NCBI GenBank assembly: GCA_950106755.1
Contig: OX467088.1
Coordinates: forward strand, 16,476,001-16,540,000
From: Climacium dendroides
Lineage: Eukaryota; Streptophyta; Bryopsida; Hypnales; Climaciaceae
Reading direction: 5' to 3'
DNA: 64,000 bases
Shown: positions 1 through 11,960 of the stretch, in pieces
Layout: every line of letters starts with the position of its first letter
How positions within the stretch are numbered: the stretch's first letter is position 1
Made by a program: the position numbers and the translations under genes
Notes under the pieces: model-generated
Database searches by the model: none
Told to the model about the DNA's origin: nothing
What the model saw: only the letters and a program-made list of their open reading frames with translations

Positions 1-279
1 GCCCCCCCTGCAAACACACCTGCAAATGCACCTCCTCTGTGCACAAAAACAAAAGCCAAGACGAAAGAGACGCGAAATGGCAGCGAAGGAGACGCTGTGG
101 ACGTGACGGACGCTCCACCATCAAGTGGCAGCTCCATCGAGAAGAAGAAGATGACAAGGTTGAGCTCTAGTGGCAGCCGGACTTCAGAACTGGAAGGCGG
201 TGGTGACTCCAACTCGGACCACATCCCGGTTGGGAGGTTTAGCCAGGTGATGCCCAAAAGAAGCTGTGTTGTGTGGTGA
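1..279 (+). CDS. Possible 3'-terminal coding exon, partial, unrecognised
   Basis: One frame is open from base 1 to a TGA at 277-279 and has no ATG before the window edge, so it would be the end of a gene starting upstream. The predicted 92 residues are rich in Ser, Lys, Glu and Gly, with runs such as EKKKMTRLSSSGS and SELEGGGDSNSD, typical of a disordered nuclear or regulatory tail. The block is clearly GC-richer than the AT-rich DNA that follows, as the proven exons of this window are. No domain is recognisable. The opposite strand is also open over much of the block, and a GTAAGT-like donor exists on the - strand near 290, so a - strand exon cannot be excluded. Function unknown. Confidence 0.3.
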   Translation, partial: APPANTPANAPPLCTKTKAKTKETRNGSEGDAVDVTDAPPSSGSSIEKKKMTRLSSSGSRTSELEGGGDSNSDHIPVGRFSQVMPKRSCVVW

Positions 280-354
280 AGGCAACTTACCATGGTGCAC
301 TGTCTCCTTATCAGAGCATCTGAAAATGAAATTGATGGGCTCTAATTTCACATC

Positions 355-523
355 TAACGTCAATTTTGTTAAAGTGGTGGCATTCCAATACTTTGGGCAC
401 GTTTCAAAACCATTGCTTTGAAATATAAATGCATATCTATGATCCTAGATTTTAAACTTATATGCACATATTAGTTACAATTTTTGGCATTAGAATCAGG
501 CCACTTTAACAAAATTGACGTTA
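355..523. mobile_element. 169-bp element with perfect 23-bp inverted termini (MITE-like)
   Basis: The arms 355-377 and 501-523 are exact reverse complements over 23 bp, and the match stops sharply on both sides. The outermost TA on each side could be a TA target duplication, which would leave 21-bp termini and suggest a mariner-type non-autonomous element; this is inference. The interior has no coding potential. Confidence 0.6.
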
Positions 524-1317
524 TCTATGTACAAATATCGACAAAGTAAGCAAGTTGAGCTTGGTTTTTCTCAAATTAGTATTGGATCTTGTTGGATGTC
601 GGTCAGAAGGGAATTTCAAGATGATCTTTGCGTGCATTTTTTGGACATTGTATGTGGAAATGATGAATTTTTAAAAGTGTTGATAATAGGTGTATTTTAA
701 ATTGACCCTAGACTCTCATATTCATATGACTTACATTCTTGGCAAGAATCTTGATGGGATGGATTTTTTAACAACTGAGTCACAATTAGTTGTAGTTACC
801 TTATTTTGAGGAGTTTCCCACCTTTATACACTAAAATTGTCTTTTTAACCTTGTAGTCAAAAGTTGCAGAAGTTGTTGGGCCTTAAAGCTACTCCTCATG
901 CACATGTTGCGTAAAAATTTCAAAGAAAAAAAAATCTATACGTTTGTAGTAAGTTGGCCAAAAAAAAACCCAGTTTAGGGTATTAGGGGTTAAATAGTGA
1001 ATTGACCAATCATTAGTTGCATGTAGGATAAAGTTGAATTTGGTGGAACCCTACTTGATATGGTAAGACAAAGGCCATGCAAAAGACTACCTAGGAAGGG
1101 TTTGGAGTATATTTTTATCCAGTTTGGCCTTATCTTTGATCCTTCCATTGTGAAAGTGTGGATGCTCTTAGTCGGTGTTAGTGTAGCTAAATGATTCTTT
1201 ATTTTCTCAGTTGTTTTCTAAAGAAAAATATTTGATACTATTTTCTTTACATTCATTCACTAGTAGATGTTCCTCATTAATTTGTAGGATTTACTAAAGG
1301 CATTCATTAAAGGCATT

Positions 1318-1524
1318 CTATTAGAAGAAAACAATTTCTAAATGACTATCCACAATGACTACAACTTGTCCACAATGATAGCAAATGAGTCACTGTAGAC
1401 ACTTTTAAGTCATTGTAGACAATCATTTAGGACATGTTTTTCTAGTAATTGTGGGTGATTGCAAGAAAGACTAGTCCTATTTTATGTCACATTCAAAGTG
1501 ATGGAGTTGTTTTCTACTAGGACT
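1318..1524. mobile_element. Nested imperfect hairpin (MITE-like)
   Basis: An outer pair (about 1318-1334 and 1509-1524, around AGAAAACAA / TTGTTTTCT) encloses an inner pair (about 1338-1360 and 1408-1431) matching at roughly 19 of 23 positions. The whole folds back on itself. A short direct repeat, CCACAATGA, lies in the inner part. No coding content. Confidence 0.4.
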
Positions 1525-1836
1525 TTTGATGGTAGAACCTGATGAACTTGAAATTTTTATAAGAAATGGTAAGCTAAACTATAATCATATCCCTTATTTT
1601 TTTAAAATTTAAATAAAAAATTAAAAAGCCAATTTTGCTAATTTATCACACTTTGAGATTTTATTAGGGTTTTTTAGTACTTGGGAGTATCCAAAATTGA
1701 TGATTAATGATCTATAGCTAAATATCTTATGGTCCATCCCAAGTACTAAAAATACATTGTGCCTACCAAAAGAAATCCAAAAATACATTATTTTATAGCC
1801 TCCATATTCGTAAAAATAAAGCTCCTTTGCATGCAT

Positions 1837-2073
1837 GCCATATTTAACTACTTTTGGACTTTGCAAAGTCCAAAATTGGTATAGGAACATCTAAGACAAT
1901 TGTAGATTTTGATTTCTATAGATTTTAGGAATCTAGATATGATATAGATTTTGGACTAGGTGGTTTGAAAAATGTACAAAAAGTTTAGATTTTAGATATC
2001 TATGACAACTGGAGATCTCCCGTTGGACCAAGTCCAAAATTCCCTGAAAAGTCCAAAAGTAGTTAAATATGGC
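1837..2073. mobile_element. 237-bp foldback element with perfect 25-bp inverted termini
   Basis: The arms 1837-1861 and 2049-2073 are exact reverse complements over 25 bp and extend further outward with a small gap. Overlapping the inner side of the left arm is a perfect 24-bp palindrome at 1852-1875, centred on TTTGCAAA. The interior is AT-rich and non-coding. It looks like a MITE or other foldback element; no clear target duplication was seen. Confidence 0.6.
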
Positions 2074-3479
2074 ATATGCACTTTTGAACATTGAAGATGG
2101 TTTCGACTTCCATATTTTGGTGAAATGTGATCATTATCAAGTCTTCACAAATGGTTAATTTTTAGTTTTTTTAGTTTATGATTTTCTAATTATTAATTTA
2201 TATCTAGTTGTATCTATTTTTTGTAACAATTGACAAATTATCTTTTTTTTCAAATAGTACTTTTTCAATACTTGCAAGTAGTCATAGTACTCAAGCAATA
2301 CTTTTAGATGTCAATTTTTTAAATCAACAACTAAGATTGTTTTATTCCATAATACTTGTAGTATTCATAGTATTGAGTGCAAAAACTGCAATTTTGGCAA
2401 AACGCTAATAAAAACGATCAATCTTTCTTGCAACCACCCTAGTATTATTCTATTGTACCACCTAATGTAGACTCATTAGAAGAAAATAAATACTCATTAT
2501 CTTTCTTTTCATTTTCACCTTCTAACTAAAATACTAGATAGTCAACATACTGATGTTTTTGATTGAATAGGGCAACACATTCAATTGTTGAGGTTATATA
2601 TGTTAAGTTGTAAGCGTAGACTTGTCATGGGAAATATTATCACTCACCACTCTTGTGGCTTGGCATGTTATTTCTCACTGCTCAGTGCATTTCATTTTGA
2701 ATCAGTGGTTGTATTCTTTTGAACTCATTACTTTGGCTTAGTTATGGAAGAAGAGTTTGCGGGACTATCCTTTTGGAGGCCTCGATGGTGTTGTCCAAAA
2801 TTCCAAAGAGTGTCAAAGAAGGAGCCCACCAAAACTTGAAGCCGCATGGAGTAGCATTCCTTGCAAATCAAAGGATTTCGACTTTGGATGCTAATTCCTT
2901 ACCAATATGATTTGTCATGGAATTGTACCAAATGTGTAATACTCTAATACTCTCATAGTTTCACTTCATACAACTAATATAATCTATCATGAGTTCCATG
3001 ATATTGGTCCATAATTTTGACATTCAAGTCCACAAAGTACTTATAAATAAACTTTTAAACTACAACTAGTATGGATGTATGGTTCTAAAAAGGCCCATAG
3101 AGAAGTGCCATTTCCATGAAATTACACCAATATAAAAATATTGACAATATCATCACATCTATTTATATGATATATGTAATATTGATAGTATAGTTAGCAA
3201 TTCCAAAGAGGACATCTACTCTATTCATTTTAGTATATAATTTGTATTTTGATAGTCAATATGATATTCCCTTCATATCATTAAGTGCTTATGAAGACTC
3301 TTGTTGAGTCAATATGTGTAGGACCAAGTTTGTCTTGTCCAAACACTCAACTTACTAGAGTTTACTTATTATTTACATAAATATAATGGTAAGTCCTAGG
3401 TCAATTTGCTACTTAAGGGATTATCATTTGCACTCCAACTAATGAAATAAAGCTAATAAAGTCTGGTTTCTTGATTTCA

Positions 3480-3720
3480 TTAATCTTGAAAGGATAAGTT
3501 GATCACTATGAAAATCATGTGTTTTGGTACCGTGTGAATTGTTAGCTTAAAAAAATGTAAGAGCACTCATTGGAAGTCAAAGTCAAAGTGTCAAACTATT
3601 GTAGAAGACCTTTCCATTTCCGTCACATAAAATTTGGAGGATGAGTAGTTGCACTTTTGTCTTGCATGGAGAGATTCTTTGTCATTCATTTGTCAGAAAA
3701 TGTCCTCAACGTTGTTTATT
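3480..3720 (+). repeat. Repeat family B, half copy
   Basis: This stretch matches one arm of the long foldback at 21104-21556. It shares the blocks CACTATGAAAATCAT, GAGCACTCATTGG (with variants), GGATGAGTAGTTGCACTT and GATTCTTTGTCATTCATT in the same order. The other arm is missing here. Non-coding. Confidence 0.65.
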
Positions 3721-3839
3721 GGTTAAGAACAAATCAACTTACTTGGAACTACCCAATTCATTAAGAGTTTATTCATATATCATTTGTCGTGCCCAGGCAA
3801 CTTTAGTATTGTAGTGGAAAGAGTGCAAGACGAACACTA

Positions 3840-4591
3840 TTTAAAAATGTGATGAAGCGCAGAACAATTCTGGAGAAAAAAACAGTTCAATGAAGGTGTC
3901 TCTTAGCAATTGGAAACAGCAGCTCAAGAAAAGGTTGTCACAATTATTTGGAAGAAGCAAAGAGGTTTTGGTGCAAACGAGAGCAGGAAATGCATTGAAC
4001 TTGCAAAGAGCCTGAGGCCTGACAACTTCCAGTACAAGTCACGGTAATAACTTATAATGTGCTACAAGGTTGAGGAACACTAAAAGCACGAGGTTTCCTA
4101 TATGTAAATTTCTCTGACTGTGACCAAGCGGTGCACAACTCTGAAATCAAACTACACGAAGTTACCCTGGAACTCTCAACCCCTATCCAATACTAGAGTA
4201 CACCTTTGCAAGAACAGAGGCGCTACAATCAAGTTTCGTCATCATAACAACATACCTGTATCAACTTACTCGGAAGCCTGCTTGTAGGCTGCACTGTATA
4301 GATTGCATGGCGCAACTACTGAATCTTGCTTGCTAGGGAGCTGGAACAGTAAATAACGAATCGTACTAACGCCACACTCTCCACTATGGCCGTTCCTTCA
4401 GGTTCAAAATCATATGGAAAACCCATCACTCTGACCAATTCTAAACCACCAGATTGAACATTAAATTCAATGGTGACTGAGAAGCAAATGCCATGGAGTG
4501 CGCACTGATGCATCAGCAGATTAGTCGACCTTTGAATTATTACATGTTAGGATTACTGTACAAAAGGGATTGCACTACTAAATCGTGTTTC
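3840..4591 (-). other. Probable 3' UTR/downstream region of the CCC gene, with an ambiguous open block
   Basis: The stretch below the CCC stop codon is GC-richer than true intergenic DNA here and has no good - strand continuation, so it is most simply 3' UTR. Within 3895-4049 all three + strand frames are open for 30-45 codons. One of them would begin after an acceptor TCTCTTAG at 3906 and end at a TAA at 4047-4049. Because three frames are equally open and none is recognisable, no gene is called. Confidence 0.4.
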
Positions 4592-7500
4592 CTATAATCC
4601 AAGATGAGCTTGGCCACCCCAGAGCTCCTTGCCTGTACCATGGACCAGGAGCACTCTGTTCAACCCCTCGCAGAGTTCTTCACAGTACACCATGTAACGA
4701 TGTGGTTCCATGCCCTTGTAATGGTCCGGAAGGTTGATGAGAATCAGTTGTGCATCACGCGACTGCTCCACTATGATGTCGTTCAGCTTCTTCGGTGAGT
4801 AGCTCTGGCTAAATGACTCCCATGTCCTTCGCATTGGTTCGGGAATGTCTTCGGGTGCAGCTGGGTTGCCTCCTGGAGAGCCGGGATATAGCACGGAACC
4901 GTGGGTAGAATTATCATCGTCTGATTCGTCACCCTGCACATCGCCAACCTTCACTCAGACTCCAAAACAATAAGCTAGAGAAAATCGGTGCAGTGCGATG
5001 GAAGATGAAATCGTTGAATGAGATCACTTTGTGGAACTAGGCAAAGGTTATGAATATGCCACTCTCCATAAGCAAAGGACGCCAAAACCATTAGAGACCT
5101 GATTCTGTCTCCCATATTGACCTCGACTACCAACATCAACTCATCTATTCAAACACTTGTTTGGCCTTCAATAAGCAAGCTGGTTGCGTGTAAGCATGAC
5201 TTTGCTAAATGTCTATGGCCACTGATCTTTAAATAGAATGGGATTGAGGACTATTCCTTCAATTGTGGTGTACAACCTCCCACTTTGAATGATTGCCTAA
5301 AGGATTCAAACATAGTGACCAAAGAAATCGATCTAAACAGATTTGGCACTTGTACCCAATGTGATCTCTTCACAGTTCATTAGGGATCTCTCAATGGAAG
5401 CACACTTAAAGGAAGAGAGAATAAGAATATGCTGTCTTACCACGTCACTTATGTCGTCGGAGTCATGTGCATGATTGCCGTCATCGACCACAATCTCCAC
5501 AGATTCCTGTGCCTCTTCGCCACCATCAGCCCATTGGGTCTTCTTCTTTATCTTGCGACGTGGAGTCGTGACCGGTTCTAGAGTGGGAGTCGAAGCAGCG
5601 TCTACGTCGAGTTCATCACTCCTCGGTCTCTCCTTCGGGGAGATGGAAACACTCCGGGGTGGAGAGACCGGAAGAAACGACGGTACCACTACATGTGATG
5701 AACGTTGTGAGCGAGAGGAACTTAATACCACATCGTCGAAATGGTTTGGAGAGCCTTTCCCATTGTCAGGACCTGAATAACAACAATAAAAATAAATGAG
5801 TCAAAATAAACGAGTCAAAATTACCAAATCCTAATAAATCAATAAAGAATAAAAACAAACCGCTCTGCAGTGAAGATGATGAGGCAAGTCTTACTTCCTG
5901 AATTTCGTTTTTCCCGACGCGATTGGGAACTCAAATGCTGAATTCCTTGGATGTCAGTCAGCTGAAACGTTGCCAGACCTTTGTCCTTCGGTCTCTCTAA
6001 TGACTTCGATCTCTCCCCCCCTAGCTTCGGAATCTCAGTACGTCTCTTTGAGGCGTCCGGGCTGGCGGGGCCTCTATGTTCGATCGTCTTTCTGTGATAA
6101 CACAAGGTGCAAACTTTCAGGAGAATGACCTACTCAAATCTGCTTAAATAGAACCACTTTCAGACTCTTGGTCCTCTAAGGATTAACCGTGCCATGGACT
6201 ATAGGCGTGAAAATGCACGGCCGAGAAGAGAGAATGAAACAGTATGATCTTACCGATAGTTGGCAACCTCCTCGGCGAAAGCTCTGGCTTCTTCCACACG
6301 AATGGTGTAGTCAAATGTGTAGGGCGCCAAACACGACTCATCAAGCTCCAAAACCTGAACTTCAGCCTTAATTCGGACGAGTTCCAAGAGCCTCTCCAGA
6401 TTCTTTCTCACCTCTTCTGAGTTATCGAGCTTCTCAGCGACAGTATGCACACGAAGCTTGCATTTACGCCAAATCTTGTGCTGTTGCAGAAGATGGGCCA
6501 GAAGCAAGAGCAACCCTCCGTCGTGGACAATCCACCAAACGTCAATTACTCCCTCTTGGAATTCCTCTTTACCAGGGAACCTGTCCAAGTGCATGCATAA
6601 GAGAACAGCCTTGTCTACCGCGCGGCATTCTGTTAAAGTCTCCAATAAAATCTGCATAGACACAAACATACAAGCGTGCAGAAAACTTAGAGCATGCTCC
6701 ATACGGACTGACGAAACTTTCAATAACGAATCAGCTTCTGAATGGCATCAGTAGGCTACCTCAGCATTGTCTTCATGGCCCTCTTCTCTCCACTTGGTAG
6801 GCCAACCCAGAACTACTGTGTTAGGCTCCAAGCTTCCCAATCCTGATGATTGAATGGCATAACTCTTGCCTTCGCGGTACGAATTTGCACACAAGACTCT
6901 TCCAAAGCCTGTTACTTTTGCCTCTGACATTCGGTTTTCAAGCTCGATCTGGGAAGAAACGTATAAGAAAAAATTGTCAGTAAAGAGAGATTATTATTTG
7001 CCATTAATTATCTCCAACCCAATTTTATTACACGAGAAATGGGTAGATTGAAGCCTTGAAGACGCCCAAGACTAGTGAACAGGAAGTGATTACTGCCTTG
7101 CGGCATGAAATACCTTTTCGCCTGCTGCATGAGCCGTCATCTCCTCCACTTTACCCTCCAGAATGACGGTCACAACGCACAGCCCTTGCCCCTGTTATTT
7201 ACCACAGAAATATAATGAGCCCGGAGTGTTGGTACTTTCCACAGAAATACTATTTTCATAACGAAAACTCCGCAACAAATATTTGAGCTAGAAAACACAC
7301 CTTCTTGAGTTGGGAAGTGAAGCAGAGAAACTCATGGTCTGCGTGCCCACTGTTGGTCCATGAGGATCGAGGCTTGGAAAGACACAGGAGCTGAGGTCGC
7401 CAATTGACTGTATAGCGAGCTTCCTCTCCAACAGAGAGGATCCCCCGCACGGCTATTTGAAGACAAAGCCCACCTAAGCCTGTTCCCCAGTTCACTTCCA

Positions 7501-10500
7501 CCTGCACAAGTAGTGTTTCAGTTCAGTTTCTCTTCATTCTCGGTCCCAAGTTCCGAAGCAATAAAACTAAGACCAAAGCCCTACATATGACTATTGAAGT
7601 ACACATTACAAGCAACCAGACAGAGCAACCCCTATAGGACCAAGGATCCGTGGTTCTAAAATTATCAATTTGATTGATCATAGATTGAAAAGTACAATTC
7701 AGAGAGGGACAAACATTAGATCACTAAACTCGATGAAGAACATTGTTGGAGCATTGTTAGAACATTCGTCAAAATTCAGGAGTAAGAAGAAAGAGGTACC
7801 TGGCGGAAGTCAATGTAGAGGTAGACAAAGACAAGGAAGACCATCGCCACCAAAGCCCAGTACCACACGATGACGAAATTCATCGCTGCACAAGCCAAAA
7901 ATCCTACAAGAGCAGCACTCCAGTGATAGTACCTCCACTTCGGCCTCCAACTGTAGAAGAGAAAAAGACAGTAAACGAAGACACGTGTCAATCAAGTTAC
8001 GAGACAGTTCATGGCACACTTGGTTGTAAAACGCAATTGATGTGATGAAGACGTGTTGTCTCAGGTGGGTACATCAGGCTACGACATAAGTCATCGAAAA
8101 TGTCATAAATATTCACAGTATTCTAGTGGTCACGCATGTGTTTCAGATATAAATGCTCTTCGAATAACTCTTACCTTGGCGCATTGACAGCGGAAAGAAC
8201 CAAACAGGAGAGATTGAGAGCTGAGTAACAAGTCAGGAAACAGATGGAGACGAGTGGCGCCACAGCATCCAAACTTCCAATCATAGCGAAAACAAGGCAA
8301 AGTACGGTGGTCGCCATCAAAGCTCTCCGAGGCTCCCCTTGCTTCGAAAACGTCGCAAAAGGTCCCAAAAACGGCACCACTCCATCAGCCGCAATCGCCT
8401 GCATGCAACAGATACTCCAGCTCATTAATCACATCAAGAAAGAGTATCCAACACATTTCAAGCACACAAAAAAGCCACGACGATTATGGCTTCAGAATAC
8501 GATACTCTTCCAGTGAGCTTATCTCCAGTGAGCTCTGAAAGCACACTCCTAGATATTGATTAAAATGCATGGAAGAGTATCCTCTCTAGCTTAGAATGAG
8601 AGCAAAAAGCCTACCTGAAGCAGACGAGGCGAGACAATGATGCACTGCATGGCTTGCGCAATGGACGCAATGATAATCCCGAGCTCGGTGAGAATCGCCA
8701 CCGGGTATGCCACTTCTCTCACGACGTACAGCATGGCATGGTCTCCTCCGCCGGTGTTTCCCAGCAGATAGTCTCGCTGCGCCACCGCGGCCCACAAACC
8801 CATGTAAGACATATACATGCAGAAGCTCAGCACCACCGCTCCCAACGTCCCTTGCGGAATCGACTTCTCCGGTCGCCGAAGATTGGTTGCACGATCTGCT
8901 CCACTGCAACCAAATTCAAACCATCTCAGACACCCTTCTAAAACAAACTTTGCCATGAATATGAAAAATATCTTCGATTTCTAGCCCGCGTCAATTTGAA
9001 CGTTTTTCCAACGTTTTCCAATTACATCCGAGAAGTTACCGCTTAAGAATACAGGATGATGACAAAAGAACAAGGAAAAACGCAGAAACTAGCAGTTCAA
9101 GAACAAAGGATGATGACAAAAGAACAGAGTCCCAAACACTCGAATCAGAGATATTCGAATGGTTTCCTTAACAATGTCCCCGCCGGAACCGATTGGGGCA
9201 CCGCGCCATCCGAAACATTTGAATTCAAAATTGAAACTGGAACTGGTGCCACGGGCGGAGTACCTGAGGATACCCGTGAAGCAAGGGAAGAAGAGCGACA
9301 CCGCCGTGGAGAACGATTTTCCAGCAGGGTAGCCGGGGCTCCAATTGCCCTTGAAGGTCGTCCACGACAGCCCCGTGAGAGATGGCGGGTGCACCCCTCG
9401 CGGAGCTTTACCCAGACCCATGTAGAACGACAGCATGGTGTACAGCACGATGGCGAAGAAAATGAGTCCTAATTTCGACACGAATTTGATTCCGAAAAAC
9501 ACCTGCAAACACCTCAAAAAAAAAATTCGAAATTCAAAAACTCACAATCAAGAAGTCGGTCAAAAACACAAATCACACAATTAGCAAAGGCTCAAAAACA
9601 AAGAACAATGCACTAACAAAAGCTTGAGCGAAATCCTTACCAAGATACCGAGCACGAGTAAGATGCACGCGCCTATGATTCGATTTGCCGAAACGAAGTC
9701 GAGCGACGGGAAGGTGAAGACAATCATCTCCACCGAACCGAGACACTGCCATTAAACATCAAACCATCAAATAAACTTAGTTCGGTCCGAAACCATAAAC
9801 CTTCGATAAATCCTGAGAATATAGCGACTGGGAATGGCGCTAGTACCTCTAAAACCGCCAGCAACGACACGCCGATGTAGTACAACAATCCCACAGCGCC
9901 CCCGAGTTTCGGTCCCAACGCGCGTGAGATGAGATAACTGTCAGGAATTTCGCAAACAAAGTGAGAAAAAACTCAATTAACCTCGGGCATGCACCATGCA
10001 TAGATAGTTTCCCGGTGTGAATTCAGCCCGAAACGCTCGACACGTGACGTAGCTGGGATTGTTCACATGGGAAGGGAGGGCAGTACTGCGAAGGATTGCA
10101 CGGAACTGGAGGGGCAGGTCTAGTAGCTAGAGAGTCATGACGACGACGACGAGACTTACTATGTTCCCCCTTGCTCGATTTTCCCATTGGTCGCAATGGC
10201 GCTCAACGACATGGTGGTGAGCATGGCGCACAGGAACGAGATGAAGACGATGAGAAATGTCTGCCACACGCCCGCGCTTCCCACGATGTAGAAAAACCGC
10301 AAGAAAATCAGCACCCCTGCACAATCGTACACTCTTGCACAATCAGTGACAACACAACACCAAACGCAGCACTGTGCGCCAAATTGCACCAAAGAGGGCA
10401 AAACACCACCCCTGCACACGATCGCAACACTCAAAGGCGCAAATCACTGATCAAACACTGTAGTGCAAGAAATCACGGGACACAGGAAAAATCTCTGCAA

Positions 10501-10788
10501 CAGGAAAGGTTACGCACCCCACATATTCTCGCAAGTCGGGATAAGCACACCGCTGTAGGTCCCAAGCCCACCAGAACCCGTGCTGTGCCCACCCCCACGC
10601 AACTTATGTAACACATTGTACCACAAACGCTGTCCACTAGCAGCCGCGCCTTTCTTCACACTCGCGCGAGCGCCTGCTAGCGACTCCGAAGACGACAGGC
10701 GCGCCGCCACGCGCGTCGGGAGACAGGGACATCCTCCTGTTGGCGGCCCATTCGCCTCCATCTCCTCTGCACTCCGCAACACCGCCAT
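4592..10788 (-). CDS. CCC1: Cation-chloride cotransporter (SLC12 family, plant CCC type)
   Basis: Membrane carrier for coupled K+/Na+ and Cl- symport. Fifteen exons: 10518-10788, 10160-10316, 9847-9937, 9641-9745, 9264-9502, 8615-8903, 8175-8398, 7800-7950, 7301-7501, 7114-7191, 6760-6948, 6254-6651, 5895-6091, 5441-5772, 4592-4948. All junctions are GT-AG and in phase, giving about 1092 residues; plant relatives are roughly 100 shorter. Residues about 75-510 form the permease core: GVLIPTCENMWGVLIFLRF in the first helix, YYLISRALGPKLGG, and FFPCFTGILSGADRA, the family FFPxxTGIxxG motif. The core ends at WRPKWRYYHW. The SLC12 C-terminal domain follows: VNWGTGLGGL, NWRPQLLCLSKP, and late LILINLPD and RVLLVHG. 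Residues about 798-974 (exons 13-14) are a charged Ser/Pro linker with many SP/TP sites and look like an enlargement. The ATG at 10788 is the first in frame; the frame upstream has only GTG. Exact ion selectivity cannot be read from sequence. Confidence 0.95.
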
Positions 10789-11500
10789 CTCTAGATCAAC
10801 CAGAAAACCCTCTAAATCTCTCCAAATCTCACCAATTCTCACCAGTCCTCACCAATCCTCACCAATCCAATTCTCACAAACTCCCAAAACACCTGCTCAC
10901 CCCATGGATCCGGACTTCCGTCACTCCCCAAACTCCACTCTCTCTCCTCAGCTCTCCCCAGCTCTCCCTCACGAGAAATGATCAAATCCTCCCCCTGCCT
11001 CCCCCTTAATAGTCCTCCATGCAGGTCCTGGACCCAAGCTCCTTTGCGACGATGACGGACAACCGGTAACTGAGAATCCCGGTGTGAGAATAATCCCCGA
11101 AAAGCGCCCTCAGCCTCCAGCTAAACCCCCACCCCCACCCCTTCCAATCAATTACATTAATAAGGCAAAGCGCTTCTCCGTCCGCCTCAACGTAATTATC
11201 CCTCCCTCCCTCCCCAATTCTCTCTTCCTCCTGCTCAGTAGCTTAGTGTGTCATCAATTGCAGCTACCGATGATAAACTGAGTGCATGTGGGGGAGCAGG
11301 AAACGAGGGACCACGAAGACAAAAGACTCGAAGATGAAGCCGAAGCGGAGACTTGTCAAATGAATGTCAATATGCGTCGTCTCTATATAGAACTTATGAT
11401 GCGAAAAATATGGAAAAATATTAAAAAAAATTATGAACCCATGCTATCTCTCTCTCTCCCTCTCTCTCCCTCTCTTTCTCTTTTAAATATAAATGATATG
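10789..11500 (-). promoter_or_regulatory. 5' UTR and proximal promoter region of the CCC gene
   Basis: The region directly above the CCC start codon is GC-richer than intergenic DNA and pyrimidine-rich on the + strand. It includes a run of variants of CTCACCAAT at 10823-10880, which lies in the presumed 5' leader, and a CT-rich microsatellite at about 11445-11480. Neither a convincing TATA box nor the transcription start can be fixed by eye. The + strand open frames here (for example 10580-11009) are low-complexity shadows. Confidence 0.45.
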
Positions 11501-11504
11501 AGAT

Positions 11505-11960
11505 TCATTCTCCAGGTGTCTGTGTCGAGGCGGCGGTGTGGCCAAGGTGGTGATACTGGCAGTCCCTGATTTGGATCAATGGACGACGAGATCGAGCTTG
11601 TTTGTCCCTGAATTGGATCAATGGGCGATGAGAAACTTGCTGTTGTTGTGGTTCAGTTGCTTGTGGTACATAAGTGTCTGCGCTGCGTCGTCGAGCCGGT
11701 GGCGGAGCTCGCAGCATGTGGGAAATGAGGCTGGCGGCTCTCGGGAACCGCTCACTGGGCTTTACACGCAGTGCGCCATCATGAAAGGGCTAAGTTTAAG
11801 CTTACTAGTCTGTGTTGGAGTGTAGCTGCGGAGAGGCCGAAAAGCTTCGGAGGCGGGCTGCCGTGGAAGGAATGTGAGAGCACTGAAGAGGGAGAGAAGG
11901 AGAAGCAGTCACGCCAACGATATTTTTACTGACGTGGAGAGGAGTCAGAGGTCACAGTGT
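11505..11960. other. GC-rich block upstream of the CCC gene, unassigned
   Basis: GC-rich stretch open in + (11538-11825, 95 codons) and - (11505-11717) frames. It holds a two-copy 42-bp direct repeat starting at about 11562 and 11604; 42 is a multiple of three, so the + frame shows DLDQW then ELDQW. No known domain is visible. It may be promoter/5' leader of the CCC gene or a short unrecognised exon. Confidence 0.3.

Larger units (their letters stand above)
280..3830. other. AT-rich intergenic region with small inverted-repeat elements
   Basis: Mostly AT-rich DNA with short open frames that lack coding character. It contains three inverted-repeat elements (355-523, about 1318-1524, 1837-2073) and a half copy of repeat family B (3480-3720), listed separately. 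A moderately GC-richer stretch at 2730-2900 has open frames without a recognisable product. Confidence 0.6.

Noticed and set aside
515..700. Short + strand frame after the inverted-repeat element as a coding exon
   Set aside because: AT-rich, begins inside the right arm of the element, and has no recognisable domain or good splice context.
2719..2910. Possible retrotransposon polyprotein remnant
   Set aside because: The frame is open for 63 codons and slightly GC-richer, but no reverse transcriptase, RNase H or integrase motif could be recognised.
10789..10842. N-terminal extension of the CCC protein by 18 residues
   Set aside because: The frame upstream of the ATG at 10788 begins only with a GTG; plant nuclear genes start at ATG, so 10788 was kept.
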